A stretch of DNA of 64,000 nucleotides from Marinifilum flexuosum (GTDB lineage: Bacteria > Bacteroidota > Bacteroidia > Bacteroidales > Marinifilaceae). This document shows positions 1-8,113 of the stretch, one piece after another. The stretch is from contig NZ_RAPQ01000008.1 of NCBI RefSeq assembly GCF_003610555.1, positions 488,490 through 552,489 on the forward strand, given 5' to 3'. The notes under the pieces were generated by a model that worked only from the letters and a program-made list of their open reading frames with translations, searched no databases and had not been told where the DNA came from. Position 1 is the stretch's first letter. Each line of letters opens with the position of its first letter. Made by a program: the position numbers and the translations under genes.

Positions 1-134
1 TGAGTTCGTGAATAATTCAGAAGCTCTTCAAGCAAAATATAGGCAATACTTTCACTTTCTCGCGAACTATAAATGCTTTCAAGTTCTTTTTTTATGTAAT
101 TTATTGTAGATTGTATGTTGTTTAATTGGCTCAT
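1..134 (-). CDS. prmC: Peptide chain release factor N5-glutamine methyltransferase, N-terminal fragment (probable)
   Basis: The first 44 codons of a leftward gene run off the left edge; the ATG is at 134. The residues (start MSQLNNIQST, ending LLNYSRT) are helical and match the N-terminal helical domain of PrmC/HemK, where a LLE-x-LL-x-x-S-R-T pattern is typical. PrmC methylates the Gln of the GGQ motif in release factors. The catalytic NPPY part lies outside the window, so the identification rests on the N-terminus alone. It is divergent from cls. Confidence 0.6.
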   Translation of the reverse strand, partial: MSQLNNIQSTINYIKKELESIYSSRESESIAYILLEELLNYSRT

Positions 135-273
135 TGAATTTCAATAATAGATTAGGAATTTAGCTATTAGTAAATGGATTTTTATAGATTTCACTCAAAA
201 ATTTATCATCTCATATCTAATATCTCAAATCTGTTAAAGCACAAAGATACAAATCTTCTATTCTCTTAGATTT

Positions 274-1746
274 ATGTTACTATCAATTAATTGGTCGGAT
301 TTTTGGATACAGTTGTTTGCAGCGCTGAGTATTCTTTATGCTCTAACCATTATTACTACCATTATCATTGTTCTGCTTGAGAATAGAAGTCCTTTAAAAA
401 CCATATCATGGATTTTGGTTTTGATATTTCTCCCGGTTTTTGGTTTTGTGGTTTACCTGGTTTTTGGGCAAAGTTTCCGCAAGCGAAAAATGTTCAGCAT
501 GAAAGGTTTGGGGGATTTAAAATGGCTGCAGGTAATGAGTCAGGATCAGAAACTTCGTTTGGATAAAAGCCGTTTCTTAAAGGATGAGCGCATCCATGAG
601 AAGAAAAACATCATGACTTTGTTGTTGAATAATTCCAAGGCTTTACTGAGTGGTTACAACAAGGTGAATGTCTTGAATGACGGCAAGGAAACTTTTTCCG
701 AGATTTTTAAATCCTTGCGAAAAGCAAAAGACCACATTCATTTGGAATATTACATCATAGAAGATGGTGAGTTGGCTTCGGAATTGCTTGAAATATTGGT
801 GGAAAAAGCACAAAGTGGAGTAGAGGTACGGGTGATTTACGATGATGTTGGCAGCTGGAAACTGAGTAAACAGTTTGTGGAAACTTTGGAAGAGGCAGGT
901 GTAAAAATCCAGGCTTTTTTACCCGTTCGATTTCCTATATTAACCAGTAGGGTAAACTATCGAAATCACCGTAAAATTATTGTAATTGATGGAACTACAG
1001 CCTTTGTTGGAGGTTTGAATTTTGCCGACCGCTATCTCAATGGAATTCCTGATATTGGAATTTGGCGCGATACACATTTAAAGGTGACAGGTGAATCGGC
1101 CTCGAGTTTGCAAATTGTGTTTTTAATCGATTGGTATTTTGTTCGCCAGGAGGTTTTGATCAATGAGAAATATCTGCCTTATAAAAAAGCCAAAGAGAAA
1201 TGTCTGTTACAAATAACCGCCTCTGGTGCCGATTCCGATTGGGCTAGTATTATGCAGGCTTACTTTTCGGCAATTACTTCGGCTAAGCGAAATGTTTATA
1301 TATCATCGCCTTACTTCATGCCGAACGGAAGCATTTTAATGGCCTTAAAAACATCGGCCATGAGTGGGGTTGATGTTCGAATTTTGATTCCGAATAAATC
1401 CGATTCTTTCATGACCTATTGGGGAACATTGTCTTACATCGAAGAATTGCTGGAAGCTGGTGTGAGAATCTATTTTTACAAAGCAGGTTTTAATCACAGC
1501 AAAATCATGACAGTGGATGGAATCCTGTCAACAGTGGGAACCGCCAATATGGATGTGAGAAGTTTTGAGCAGAATTTTGAAGTAAATGCTTTGGTTTACG
1601 ATGAAAAAATAACCTTGGAATTGCGAGAACGATTTTTAGAAGACTTGCAGCAAAGCGAAGAGGTAATTCTTGAGAAATGGATTCACCGATCGAAGGTGCA
1701 AAAAATGCAGGAATCCATTGCTCGTTTGTTTACTCCTCTTTTGTAG
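274..1746 (+). CDS. cls: Cardiolipin synthase, phospholipase D family
   Basis: A 490-residue inner-membrane enzyme that condenses two phosphatidylglycerols (or PG and another donor) into cardiolipin. Two hydrophobic N-terminal segments (about 10-34 and 42-64) form the usual PLDNc membrane anchor. Two HxKxxxxD motifs are intact: H232/K234/D239 (HRKIIVID) followed by a GGLN, and H408/K410/D415 (HSKIMTVD) followed by GTANMD. Length is normal for bacterial Cls. The stop overlaps the 3' end of the convergent neighbour by 17 bp. The family is certain; the exact substrates are inferred. Confidence 0.93.
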   Translation: MLLSINWSDFWIQLFAALSILYALTIITTIIIVLLENRSPLKTISWILVLIFLPVFGFVVYLVFGQSFRKRKMFSMKGLGDLKWLQVMSQDQKLRLDKSRFLKDERIHEKKNIMTLLLNNSKALLSGYNKVNVLNDGKETFSEIFKSLRKAKDHIHLEYYIIEDGELASELLEILVEKAQSGVEVRVIYDDVGSWKLSKQFVETLEEAGVKIQAFLPVRFPILTSRVNYRNHRKIIVIDGTTAFVGGLNFADRYLNGIPDIGIWRDTHLKVTGESASSLQIVFLIDWYFVRQEVLINEKYLPYKKAKEKCLLQITASGADSDWASIMQAYFSAITSAKRNVYISSPYFMPNGSILMALKTSAMSGVDVRILIPNKSDSFMTYWGTLSYIEELLEAGVRIYFYKAGFNHSKIMTVDGILSTVGTANMDVRSFEQNFEVNALVYDEKITLELRERFLEDLQQSEEVILEKWIHRSKVQKMQESIARLFTPLL

Positions 1747-2551
1747 TGTATTCTTCGTATAAATCTAGAATTTGTTTCATCACATCATAATCACGAGAAT
1801 TCTCGGTCACATGAATTTTCTTTCCACAAAACTCCATAAATGAAACCAGTTCATCGCCTTTTAATCCTGTAGCATCCGATACAATTTGGGCATTGTATTT
1901 ATTACCAATTTTTTTGTTTTTTCCTTCTTCCTTAATTCTTTTAGAAAGTTTCTTTTTGATTTTTTCCTTTTTACTGAGCTTGTTGTGAAGAAAATCGGTA
2001 GGCCTGAAAATGGCATCAACGATACCCATCTTTTTATCTATTTTAGGTCTATATTGAGCAGGAACAGGATCAGGTTTTTTGGTATTGTATGGAGCCAATT
2101 GTTTACCAATGTCTTTATTAATAGGATTTTTCTCCTTCACTTTCGCTTTTACAAATTCATCTTTAAACTCGTCCCAGGTTCCCAATGCGTAGATATCAAC
2201 TTCTTTAAGCAGATAGGATATGTCTTGTAACTTTATCCGAAAAAATGGTGGAAAATCAGGATTTAGGATAATAGGAACAGGCCATTCTTTCAATTCATAG
2301 CCTAAGGCACTAATCACCAAAGTATCTCTTTCTTGAATCTGTAAATGAAAGACTCCGGTACTGTCACATATGACACCTTTTCTCGATCGTTTTATGGTTA
2401 CGGTAGCGTTAGGAATTGCTTCGTTGGTTTTCGAAGAGTAGATCAAACCAGATATACTAAGAGTTGAATCTTGCAGAAAAGATTGCGCATTGCTGTAAAA
2501 AGCATTTGCTGAGAGAAAAAGAATGAGTATGAATTTTAAAAAGATCTTCAT
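1730..2551 (-). CDS. Exported protein with CarboxypepD_reg-like domain (tandem copy 3)
   Basis: A 273-residue protein with a signal peptide (about 1-22, ending NAQS). A CarboxypepD_reg-like beta-sandwich follows (about 31-120; pattern SISGLI..., then GVICDSTGVFHL and DTLVISALGYE). After that comes a conserved ALGTWDEFKDEFVKAK segment, a Lys-rich linker and a short helical C-terminus. It is the last of three leftward paralogues with 7-16 bp gaps, so probably an operon. The domain is common in surface and TonB-linked proteins of Bacteroidetes, but here it is not attached to a receptor. The molecular function is unknown. Confidence 0.85.
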   Translation of the reverse strand: MKIFLKFILILFLSANAFYSNAQSFLQDSTLSISGLIYSSKTNEAIPNATVTIKRSRKGVICDSTGVFHLQIQERDTLVISALGYELKEWPVPIILNPDFPPFFRIKLQDISYLLKEVDIYALGTWDEFKDEFVKAKVKEKNPINKDIGKQLAPYNTKKPDPVPAQYRPKIDKKMGIVDAIFRPTDFLHNKLSKKEKIKKKLSKRIKEEGKNKKIGNKYNAQIVSDATGLKGDELVSFMEFCGKKIHVTENSRDYDVMKQILDLYEEYTTKEE

Positions 2552-2558
2552 TATAAAA

Positions 2559-3413
2559 TTATGGTCGCAGGTGATTTGGTATTTTATCTTTCTTTTTAAG
2601 TTGTAATAAGCTAGAATTTGCCTTTTCAGGATCTAGTTTATATTCTTTGTAAAGTTCTAAAATTTTTGTCTGTATATCTAATTCACAGTCTTGATAAGTA
2701 AAGTTTGAATTTTTGCATATGTATGCATAAACCTGTTCCAATGTATTTCCAGTTTCGCCAGTTAAGTTGGTAACAATTTCCCTGTTAAACTTTTCTTGAA
2801 GCATTTGTTGGTGTACAAAGTTTACTTCATTTGAAAATACAGGCTGAGGTTTCTTTTTCTTTTTGAATATTTTACTACCAAGTCCTATTAAACCAGCAAC
2901 AACATTAGGTGGAGTTCTTGCCTGTTCCTTTAGTTTAATCTCAAACATTTGTGCTTCGCTTAGTCTAAAGCCTTCTCCTTTCTTTTTCTTTGGAGGTAGT
3001 TTTTTCTTCACGAACTCTTCTTTAAAATCTTCATAAGTTCCAAGTGCATATACATTTACTTCCTTTAAAGGAACTGCCTGATTTTTTAAATAAATTTTGA
3101 AAAATGGCGGAAAGTTGGGATCTGCAATGGCAGGAACAGGCCATTGTATCATTTCAAAACCCATAGAACTAATTACCAAAGTATCTTTGGGCAGGATTTG
3201 CAAATGAAAAACGCCGGAACTGTCACTAATAACTCCTCTTCTTGTTCGCTTAATGGTAATAATGGCATCTTCAATAGGTTCTTTCTCTTTATCAGATAAA
3301 ATAAAACCGGAGATACTAATCGTTGAATCTTGAGAAAATTCTTGGGCTACACCATTTAGTGTTAGAAGAGTGAAGCAGATTAAAATAAGAGATTTAGGGT
3401 TTGGTTTCATCAT
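2559..3413 (-). CDS. Exported protein with CarboxypepD_reg-like domain (tandem copy 2)
   Basis: 284 residues; ATG at 3413 followed directly by a second ATG. Signal peptide about 1-23, then a CarboxypepD_reg-like domain with the same landmarks as its neighbours (SISGFI, GVISDSSGVFHL, DTLVISSMGFE) and the shared ALGTYEDFKEEFVKKK segment. A stretch very rich in Lys and Pro follows, then a C-terminal helical segment (QEKFNREIVTNLTGETG) also found in the other two copies. Seven bp separate it from the next copy. The function is not known. The common architecture says the three proteins arose by tandem duplication. Confidence 0.85.
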   Translation of the reverse strand: MMKPNPKSLILICFTLLTLNGVAQEFSQDSTISISGFILSDKEKEPIEDAIITIKRTRRGVISDSSGVFHLQILPKDTLVISSMGFEMIQWPVPAIADPNFPPFFKIYLKNQAVPLKEVNVYALGTYEDFKEEFVKKKLPPKKKKGEGFRLSEAQMFEIKLKEQARTPPNVVAGLIGLGSKIFKKKKKPQPVFSNEVNFVHQQMLQEKFNREIVTNLTGETGNTLEQVYAYICKNSNFTYQDCELDIQTKILELYKEYKLDPEKANSSLLQLKKKDKIPNHLRP

Positions 3414-3429
3414 TAGTGGGTTGGGATGC

Positions 3430-4290
3430 TTAAGGTCTTAGATGATTTTCGATCCTGCCAAGTGTATCTGTAAAGCTTAGGTTGTTCTGAAAATCGGTAT
3501 CTTCCTGAAGAAATTTCTTATGCAATTCTTTTACTCTTCTTACAATGTACATGTCGCTACTTTGATAAGAAAAGCTGGTTCTGGAGTTGATGTATTTCAT
3601 CAGAATATCCAGACGATTGCCATTTTCTTTTGTGATTTCAGCCACTAAATTTCGATTGAATTTCTCGGCAAAAAGAGTAGCTTGAATTTCCTCTAACTTG
3701 GTAGGGATTTTCATGCCTTTAAATTTCTTTTTCCTTTTGCCAAAACCCAAACTAACACCAGCACCTTGTCGTCTCATGGCTCTTCCAGTGTATTCGTCCA
3801 TGGTGAAATCTCCAAAGTTTATGGCTAAAGAAGCATCAGGATCGGCAGGTGCTTTTGCTTTTACGAATTGCTCTTTAAAGTCATTCCAGCTACCAAAAGA
3901 GTGCACCTGCACTTCTTGTAACATGTAGCTTTCTATATCCATAATAATTTCCTGGAATATTTCATTCTCCACACCAGGAGTTTGAACATCTACCAATTGT
4001 GCTTTATATCCCATGGCAGTAACTTTCAATTTCTGATCAGGATTCACTCGTATTCTAAAGAATCCCAAGCTATCACAGATAACGCCCCAGTAGGTGTCAT
4101 CCAAATTTACATGAGCATATGAAATTCCTTCCTTGGTTTCAGAGTTGATTACCTTACCCGAAACAACAAAAGTTTGGTCTTTATGTTCCTGCGAAAATGA
4201 ATTGCCAATAGTTAAAAGCAGTAGAAAAATGGTATTAATTGTAGTTTTCAAGATTCTTCGATTAAATAATGAATGATAAATATAGCTCAC
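3430..4290 (-). CDS. Exported protein with CarboxypepD_reg-like domain (tandem copy 1)
   Basis: 286 residues and first in the three-gene leftward cluster. The frame opens with GTG at 4290; no ATG lies near enough to replace it without cutting the signal peptide (hydrophobic core about 17-31, ending NSFSQ). A CarboxypepD_reg-like domain (FVVSGKVINSETKEG, GVICDSLGFFRI, LKVTAMGYK) is followed by SFGSWNDFKEQFVKAKAP, a Lys-rich stretch and the shared helical C-terminal region (AEKFNRNLVAEITKENG). It is the most diverged of the three. The function is unknown. Confidence 0.82.
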   Translation of the reverse strand: MSYIYHSLFNRRILKTTINTIFLLLLTIGNSFSQEHKDQTFVVSGKVINSETKEGISYAHVNLDDTYWGVICDSLGFFRIRVNPDQKLKVTAMGYKAQLVDVQTPGVENEIFQEIIMDIESYMLQEVQVHSFGSWNDFKEQFVKAKAPADPDASLAINFGDFTMDEYTGRAMRRQGAGVSLGFGKRKKKFKGMKIPTKLEEIQATLFAEKFNRNLVAEITKENGNRLDILMKYINSRTSFSYQSSDMYIVRRVKELHKKFLQEDTDFQNNLSFTDTLGRIENHLRP

Positions 4291-4354
4291 TCATTTATCT
4301 TAAAAACCGATTGTTACATTTTTTAACACACTTTAACCGAATTTAAGCGCAACC

Positions 4355-5104
4355 CTATTTGTTTAGACCTAACCAATCTACCTTATTTTTGGTTTCGGTA
4401 AACGGATTTGTTTTACCAAACAAAATGTCATTATCTCTTTGATAACACATCATTGGGTGCGAGGTTTCTATTTTATTTTCAATTTGAATGTCAATAACAA
4501 TTTTTTGAGCATTGTTGCCCCAAAGAAACCAAATGGCGTCTTTATTCTGATCGGCAATATGGCTCAACAATTTTTGAGTAAATTTTGACCAGATTTTGGT
4601 ATGAGAATTTGGATTACCAATTTCACAGGTAAACGCTGTATTTAATAGAAGTACATTTTCTTTTTCCCACCAATAACGGAACAATTGGTTTGGAGGTAGC
4701 ACCTTAAAATCACCTTCCATTGGTAATCGATCTCCCTCATTTAATTTTTTTAAGATCTCAGAATACTTCAACTCTTCGGTAGTATAAGCTTTGTAAATGC
4801 TTCTAAGAATATTTTTTAAGGATACATTTCTAAATTTATCGAACCATGAATTCAATCCATTCACCTCAAAAGATCGCCCCGTTGCCACGCCTTCCTGCGG
4901 ATAAGGATCTTGTCCTAAAATCACCACAGGAATAGCATGTAAATCCATCTCCAAAAATCTTAAAACCAATTCTTTTTTAGGTGTAGCACTTTCTATTAGA
5001 ATGGATGATTCGATACTCTTAATCAAATCAATAATTTCATCAGTAAGAAAGGAGTTCCACGATTCGTGAATATTTAAGCTCGATAGGAAGATTGAATTTT
5101 GCAT
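4355..5104 (-). CDS. ung: Uracil-DNA glycosylase, family 1 (divergent)
   Basis: A 249-residue base-excision repair enzyme that removes uracil from DNA. Family-1 landmarks in order: the water-activating motif GQDPY (64-68, catalytic D66), LLLNTAFTC (normally LLLNTxLT), WFLWGNNAQ, and a DNA-intercalation loop SHPM in place of the usual HPSP. Position 69, after GQDPY, is Pro instead of the almost universal His, and the downstream QAxGLxFSV is replaced by EGVATGRSFEV. The gene stands alone, facing dapD. The family call is solid; the loop changes suggest a diverged subgroup. Confidence 0.85.
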   Translation of the reverse strand: MQNSIFLSSLNIHESWNSFLTDEIIDLIKSIESSILIESATPKKELVLRFLEMDLHAIPVVILGQDPYPQEGVATGRSFEVNGLNSWFDKFRNVSLKNILRSIYKAYTTEELKYSEILKKLNEGDRLPMEGDFKVLPPNQLFRYWWEKENVLLLNTAFTCEIGNPNSHTKIWSKFTQKLLSHIADQNKDAIWFLWGNNAQKIVIDIQIENKIETSHPMMCYQRDNDILFGKTNPFTETKNKVDWLGLNK

Positions 5105-5124
5105 GTTCTGATAATTTGTTTGCC

Positions 5125-5155
5125 CAAAAGTAATACGGATTCATTTTTAATACAA
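5125..5155 (-). promoter_or_regulatory. Candidate Bacteroidetes-type promoter of ung
   Basis: Read on the minus strand, TACTTTTG (5132-5125) matches the -7 consensus TAnnTTTG. A TTG (5155-5153) lies 20 bp upstream as the -33 element. The implied start site is about 10-15 bp before the ATG. Motif match only. Confidence 0.35.
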
Positions 5156-5194
5156 CCATTTCATTTCTATTATCTGTCTGATGAAAAATAAGTC

Positions 5195-5252
5195 TGCAAC
5201 TTTTTGACTATTCGACATTTCTACATTTTGACTTTTCTACTTTTTGACTAGT
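5195..5252 (+). repeat. Low-complexity GAC-TTTTT tract
   Basis: The stretch is built of short units of the kind TTTTTGAC / ATTTCTAC / TTTTGAC / TTTCTAC with a pitch of about 8-10 bp. It covers the dapD promoter region. Such tracts occur between genes in Bacteroidetes genomes; no function is visible beyond supplying T-rich promoter sequence. Confidence 0.4.
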
Positions 5253-5256
5253 TTTG
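5227..5256 (+). promoter_or_regulatory. Promoter of dapD (-33 / -7)
   Basis: TTTG at 5227-5230 and TAGTTTTG at 5249-5256 are separated by 18 bp, matching the Bacteroidetes primary-sigma consensus TTTG-N19-TAnnTTTG. The start site would fall near 5262, about 30 bp before the dapD ATG. Confidence 0.5.
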
Positions 5257-5292
5257 TGAGCATTAACCAAAATTTTACAAGCAAATAAGAAT

Positions 5293-6111
5293 ATGTACGA
5301 AAATCTTAAACAAAGCATTGAGTCTGCCTGGGAGGATAGATCTTTATTGAGTTCACCCGAAGTGCAGAAAAATATAGAAGAAGTAATTGAACTTCTTGAC
5401 AAAGGAAAATTACGTACTGCAGAACCAATTGAAGGTGGTTGGCAGGTAAACGAGTGGGTGAAAAAGGCAGTGATTCTTTATTTCCCAATTCGTAAAATGG
5501 AAACCATAGAAGTGGGCCCATTCGAATTCCACGATAAAATGGCATTGAAAACCAACTATGCCGATTTGGGAGTTCGTGTTGTACCTCATGCAGTTTCTCG
5601 TTACGGAGCCTTCCTTGCAAAAGATGTAGTAATGATGCCATCATATGTAAACATTGGTGCATACGTTGATGAAGGAACTATGGTTGATACTTGGGCAACT
5701 GTTGGATCATGTGCTCAAATTGGAAAACATGTTCATTTGAGTGGAGGTGTTGGTATTGGCGGTGTATTGGAACCAATTCAGGCTTCTCCGGTAATTGTGG
5801 AAGACAACTGTTTTATTGGTTCTCGTTGTATCGTGGTAGAAGGAGTTCATCTTGAAAAAGAAGTTGTGCTTGGAGCAAATGTAGTGCTTACAAAATCGAC
5901 TAAAATTATTGATGTAACCGGAGAAGAGCCGGTAGAATATACAGGTTTTGTTCCAGCACGTTCGGTAGTTATTCCAGGAACCAGAACCAAAAAATTCCCA
6001 GCAGGAGAATATCAAGTCCCTTGTGCACTTATCATTGGTAAGCGTAAACCATCAACCGACTTGAAAACTTCTTTGAATGATGCACTGCGTGAATACAATG
6101 TAGCAGTATAG
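5293..6111 (+). CDS. dapD: 2,3,4,5-tetrahydropyridine-2,6-dicarboxylate N-succinyltransferase
   Basis: 272 residues, the normal length. The enzyme transfers succinyl from succinyl-CoA to tetrahydrodipicolinate in the succinylase branch of diaminopimelate/lysine synthesis, so it feeds peptidoglycan. An N-terminal helical domain (about 1-100) precedes a left-handed beta-helix of hexapeptide repeats (about 105-230; VNIGAYVDEGTMVDTWATVGS, GGVGIGGVLEPIQ, DNCFIGSRC). The C-terminus CALIIGKRKPSTDLKTSLN is typical of DapD. It is monocistronic, with a good promoter upstream and a strong palindrome downstream. Confidence 0.95.
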   Translation: MYENLKQSIESAWEDRSLLSSPEVQKNIEEVIELLDKGKLRTAEPIEGGWQVNEWVKKAVILYFPIRKMETIEVGPFEFHDKMALKTNYADLGVRVVPHAVSRYGAFLAKDVVMMPSYVNIGAYVDEGTMVDTWATVGSCAQIGKHVHLSGGVGIGGVLEPIQASPVIVEDNCFIGSRCIVVEGVHLEKEVVLGANVVLTKSTKIIDVTGEEPVEYTGFVPARSVVIPGTRTKKFPAGEYQVPCALIIGKRKPSTDLKTSLNDALREYNVAV

Positions 6112-6129
6112 TAAATTTATTGATGATAT

Positions 6130-6158
6130 GTAAAGGCGTAGCATTGCTACGCCTTTAC
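6130..6158. repeat. REP-like palindrome with core CGTAGCATTGCTACG
   Basis: A perfect 13-bp inverted repeat (GTAAAGGCGTAGC / GCTACGCCTTTAC) with a 3-nt ATT loop, 18 bp after the dapD stop. There is no T-tract, so it is a weak terminator at best. The same CGTAGC-ATT-GCTACG core recurs at 8036-8052, which argues for a dispersed palindromic repeat rather than a gene-specific terminator. Confidence 0.75.
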
Positions 6159-6172
6159 CACATACAAATAAT

Positions 6173-6736
6173 ATGAACAACGACATTAACAAAGCACTAG
6201 AGGTTTTAAAATCGGGAGGCGTGATTCTTTATCCTACCGATACCATTTGGGGAATTGGCTGCGATGCTACAAATGCCGATGCAGTAAAAAGGGTTTATGA
6301 AATTAAACAACGTGAGGATTGCAAGGCAATGTTGGTGTTGATGGAAAATCCTAACAGACTGAATTCATATGTTGATGAGGTTCCTGAGATTGCCTGGGAT
6401 TTGATTGAGGCCAACGACAAACCAATGACATTGATTTATCCGGGAGCAAAGAACCTGGCGCCTAACTTGATCAATTCGGATGGAACCATTGGTATTCGTA
6501 TCTCGAATGAGGAGTTTACTCAGAATTTGATTCAAAGATTTAAAAAGCCAATCGTTTCGACTTCGGCTAATATCAGTGGAGATCCATCACCTGCGAATTT
6601 TTCTGAAATCAATGAAGAATTGAAAGGGCTGGTTGATTATGTGGTGGAGTATAAACAAGATGATTTTGAAAAAGCGAGTGCTTCAAGTATCATAAAGATA
6701 GGAGTAGGAGGAGAGATTCAGATCCTTCGAAAGTAA
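6173..6736 (+). CDS. L-threonylcarbamoyladenylate synthase (Sua5/YciO/YrdC family)
   Basis: 187 residues. The enzyme makes threonylcarbamoyl-AMP from Thr, bicarbonate and ATP for the universal t6A modification at tRNA position 37. The YrdC fold is evident from GGVILYPTDTIWGIGCDA (15-32), the basic pocket KRVYEIKQRE, PIVSTSANISGDP and the terminal STII-like segment SSIIKI. It has no C-terminal Sua5 domain, so it is the short TsaC-type form. The function is inferred from the family; members of the YciO branch may act differently. Confidence 0.85.
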   Translation: MNNDINKALEVLKSGGVILYPTDTIWGIGCDATNADAVKRVYEIKQREDCKAMLVLMENPNRLNSYVDEVPEIAWDLIEANDKPMTLIYPGAKNLAPNLINSDGTIGIRISNEEFTQNLIQRFKKPIVSTSANISGDPSPANFSEINEELKGLVDYVVEYKQDDFEKASASSIIKIGVGGEIQILRK

Positions 6737-6741
6737 TTGGA

Positions 6742-7098
6742 TAGTTAACGCATAATTTTCCTATTCAGAGAGGGATGTATGCTATTTTTTTAGGGAAACG
6801 TCCTTGTTAAAATAGGGCTGGTTCTTGTTGATAAGGGAACATTGCCTGTTTGAGAGGGAATCTTCCCTATTTTTATTGCGATTATCCTTATTTAAGATGC
6901 AACCTTCCTTTGGAAAGAGGGAATGTTCCTTTACAAAGAAGCACGTTTCCTTGTTTTTATAGAATCATCCTTACTCAAAAAAGCAAGTTTTCTATACGGA
7001 AATGAAAGTTCGATACTAAAACTGGCAATTTTGTCTATCAGAGAAGAAATCTCCTTTTCAAGGAAAGAAATTTTCAATCTTGAAATGTAAGGTTTGAT
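6742..7098. repeat. Degenerate tandem array with 21-bp period, about 17 units
   Basis: From 6742 the sequence divides into successive 21-bp units. Examples start at 6763, 6784, 6805, 6826, 6847, 6868, 6889, 6910 and 6931; then one 20-bp and one 22-bp unit restore the phase. Units share a middle AGGGA(A) and an end TTCCT. The best pair forms a small palindrome, AGGGAA-TC-TTCCCT at 6855-6868. In one forward frame several units read as a heptapeptide of the type LxRGNxP, but units 3 and 4 contain stops, so I do not call a gene. The array fills the gap between the Sua5-type gene and the GIN-domain gene. Confidence 0.65.
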
Positions 7099-7164
7099 TA
7101 CTTTAGTAGCATGATTTCTTAGTGGTGTGGTAATCTAGAAATTCTTGTTAGGAGTATCGCTACG

Positions 7165-7214
7165 AAAAAAGAAAATATGTTACCGGAATAGGTGGATATT
7201 CCTTCCGGTAACAT
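7165..7214 (-). terminator. Terminator of the GIN-domain gene
   Basis: A perfect 12-bp inverted repeat, ATGTTACCGGAA (7177-7188) / TTCCGGTAACAT (7203-7214), begins 9 bp beyond the stop of the leftward gene. On the minus strand it is followed by a T-rich run at about 7176-7165. Confidence 0.65.
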
Positions 7215-7222
7215 TGTATTAT

Positions 7223-7945
7223 TTAATCACCAATCGATTTAATAGATCCTGATCCTACAGATTTACAGTTAACATCTTTAGGATTTCCTCGGTAATAAAT
7301 ATCACCGCTACCAGCAACTCGAGCAGTTATACTTTCCGAAGCATAAACTTTACAATCTCCAGATCCTGAAATATGTATGTCTGCAACTTTTGCTTCGAAA
7401 TTCCCAGCTTCAATATCACCCGATCCACTAATGTGAATCTCCAATTCTTCCTTACATTCTCCTTTTAAGCGGATATCACCTGAACCAGAAATGTGACACT
7501 CCACATTTTCAGCTTTCAATTTGTCGATAATAATGTTACCGCTTCCGCTAATTGCATAATCAACGCTACCAGATTCTATAGGAGTTTTTGCAATAATGTT
7601 TCCTGATCCTGAAATTCTGAGATCTTCAACATTAGGAGTTGAAATGTAAACTTCAACTTTTTTGAATGAGCGACTGTTCCAATTCCACCCTCTGTTCTTT
7701 TTGCGCTTGATCTTTAAAGTTGATCCGTCTACTTCAGTGATGATTTCATCCAAATCATCGGAATAAGCTTTAACTTTTACAGATGTTTTTTCGTTTTGAC
7801 TCACATAAACTTTGGCAGCAATTGAAAGGCTAATTGATTCGAAAGAGCTTACTTTTCGATCCTCTGTTTTTTGAGCAAAAGCAATTGTACTGCTTAATAT
7901 CAAAGCAAAAATTGCAATAAGGGAAGTAATACGTTTTGATTTCAT
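7223..7945 (-). CDS. Exported GIN-domain (DUF2807) protein
   Basis: 240 residues with a signal peptide (about 1-24, ending AFAQ). The rest is a putative auto-transporter adhesin head GIN domain: repeating beta-helix rungs with SGSGxI turns (DLRISGSGNI, YAISGSGNI, CHISGSGDI, IHISGSGDI twice, RVAGSGDI, KSVGSGSI). The domain is widespread in Bacteroidetes secreted proteins and its role is not established. It is transcribed alone and ends at its own terminator. Confidence 0.88.
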   Translation of the reverse strand: MKSKRITSLIAIFALILSSTIAFAQKTEDRKVSSFESISLSIAAKVYVSQNEKTSVKVKAYSDDLDEIITEVDGSTLKIKRKKNRGWNWNSRSFKKVEVYISTPNVEDLRISGSGNIIAKTPIESGSVDYAISGSGNIIIDKLKAENVECHISGSGDIRLKGECKEELEIHISGSGDIEAGNFEAKVADIHISGSGDCKVYASESITARVAGSGDIYYRGNPKDVNCKSVGSGSIKSIGD

Positions 7946-8030
7946 ATGTTATGGTTTTAGATTATAAATCGTTTCGTACTTTTTAAAGGACGAACAACTC
8001 AGCCAAAAGTTGCATCATGTATAATTTTTG

Positions 8031-8058
8031 TATGGACGTAGCATTGCTACGTTTCTAC
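8031..8058. repeat. Second copy of the CGTAGCATTGCTACG palindrome
   Basis: ACGTAGC (8036-8042), ATT, GCTACGT (8046-8052) form perfect 7-bp arms with the same core and loop as 6130-6158. The outer arms are degraded (GG opposite TT, then partial pairing). It lies between the GIN-domain gene and the thioesterase gene. Confidence 0.65.
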
Positions 8059-8113
8059 TCATTTTGTAGATATTAATTCAATATTTCTTAAATTCGTCCA
8101 AAATTTAATACAA

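Noticed and set aside
6847-7003. Possible small protein made of LxRGNxP heptapeptides
   Set aside because: No start codon in frame, stops in units 3 and 4, and 20/22-bp units shift the frame; better described as a non-coding periodic repeat.
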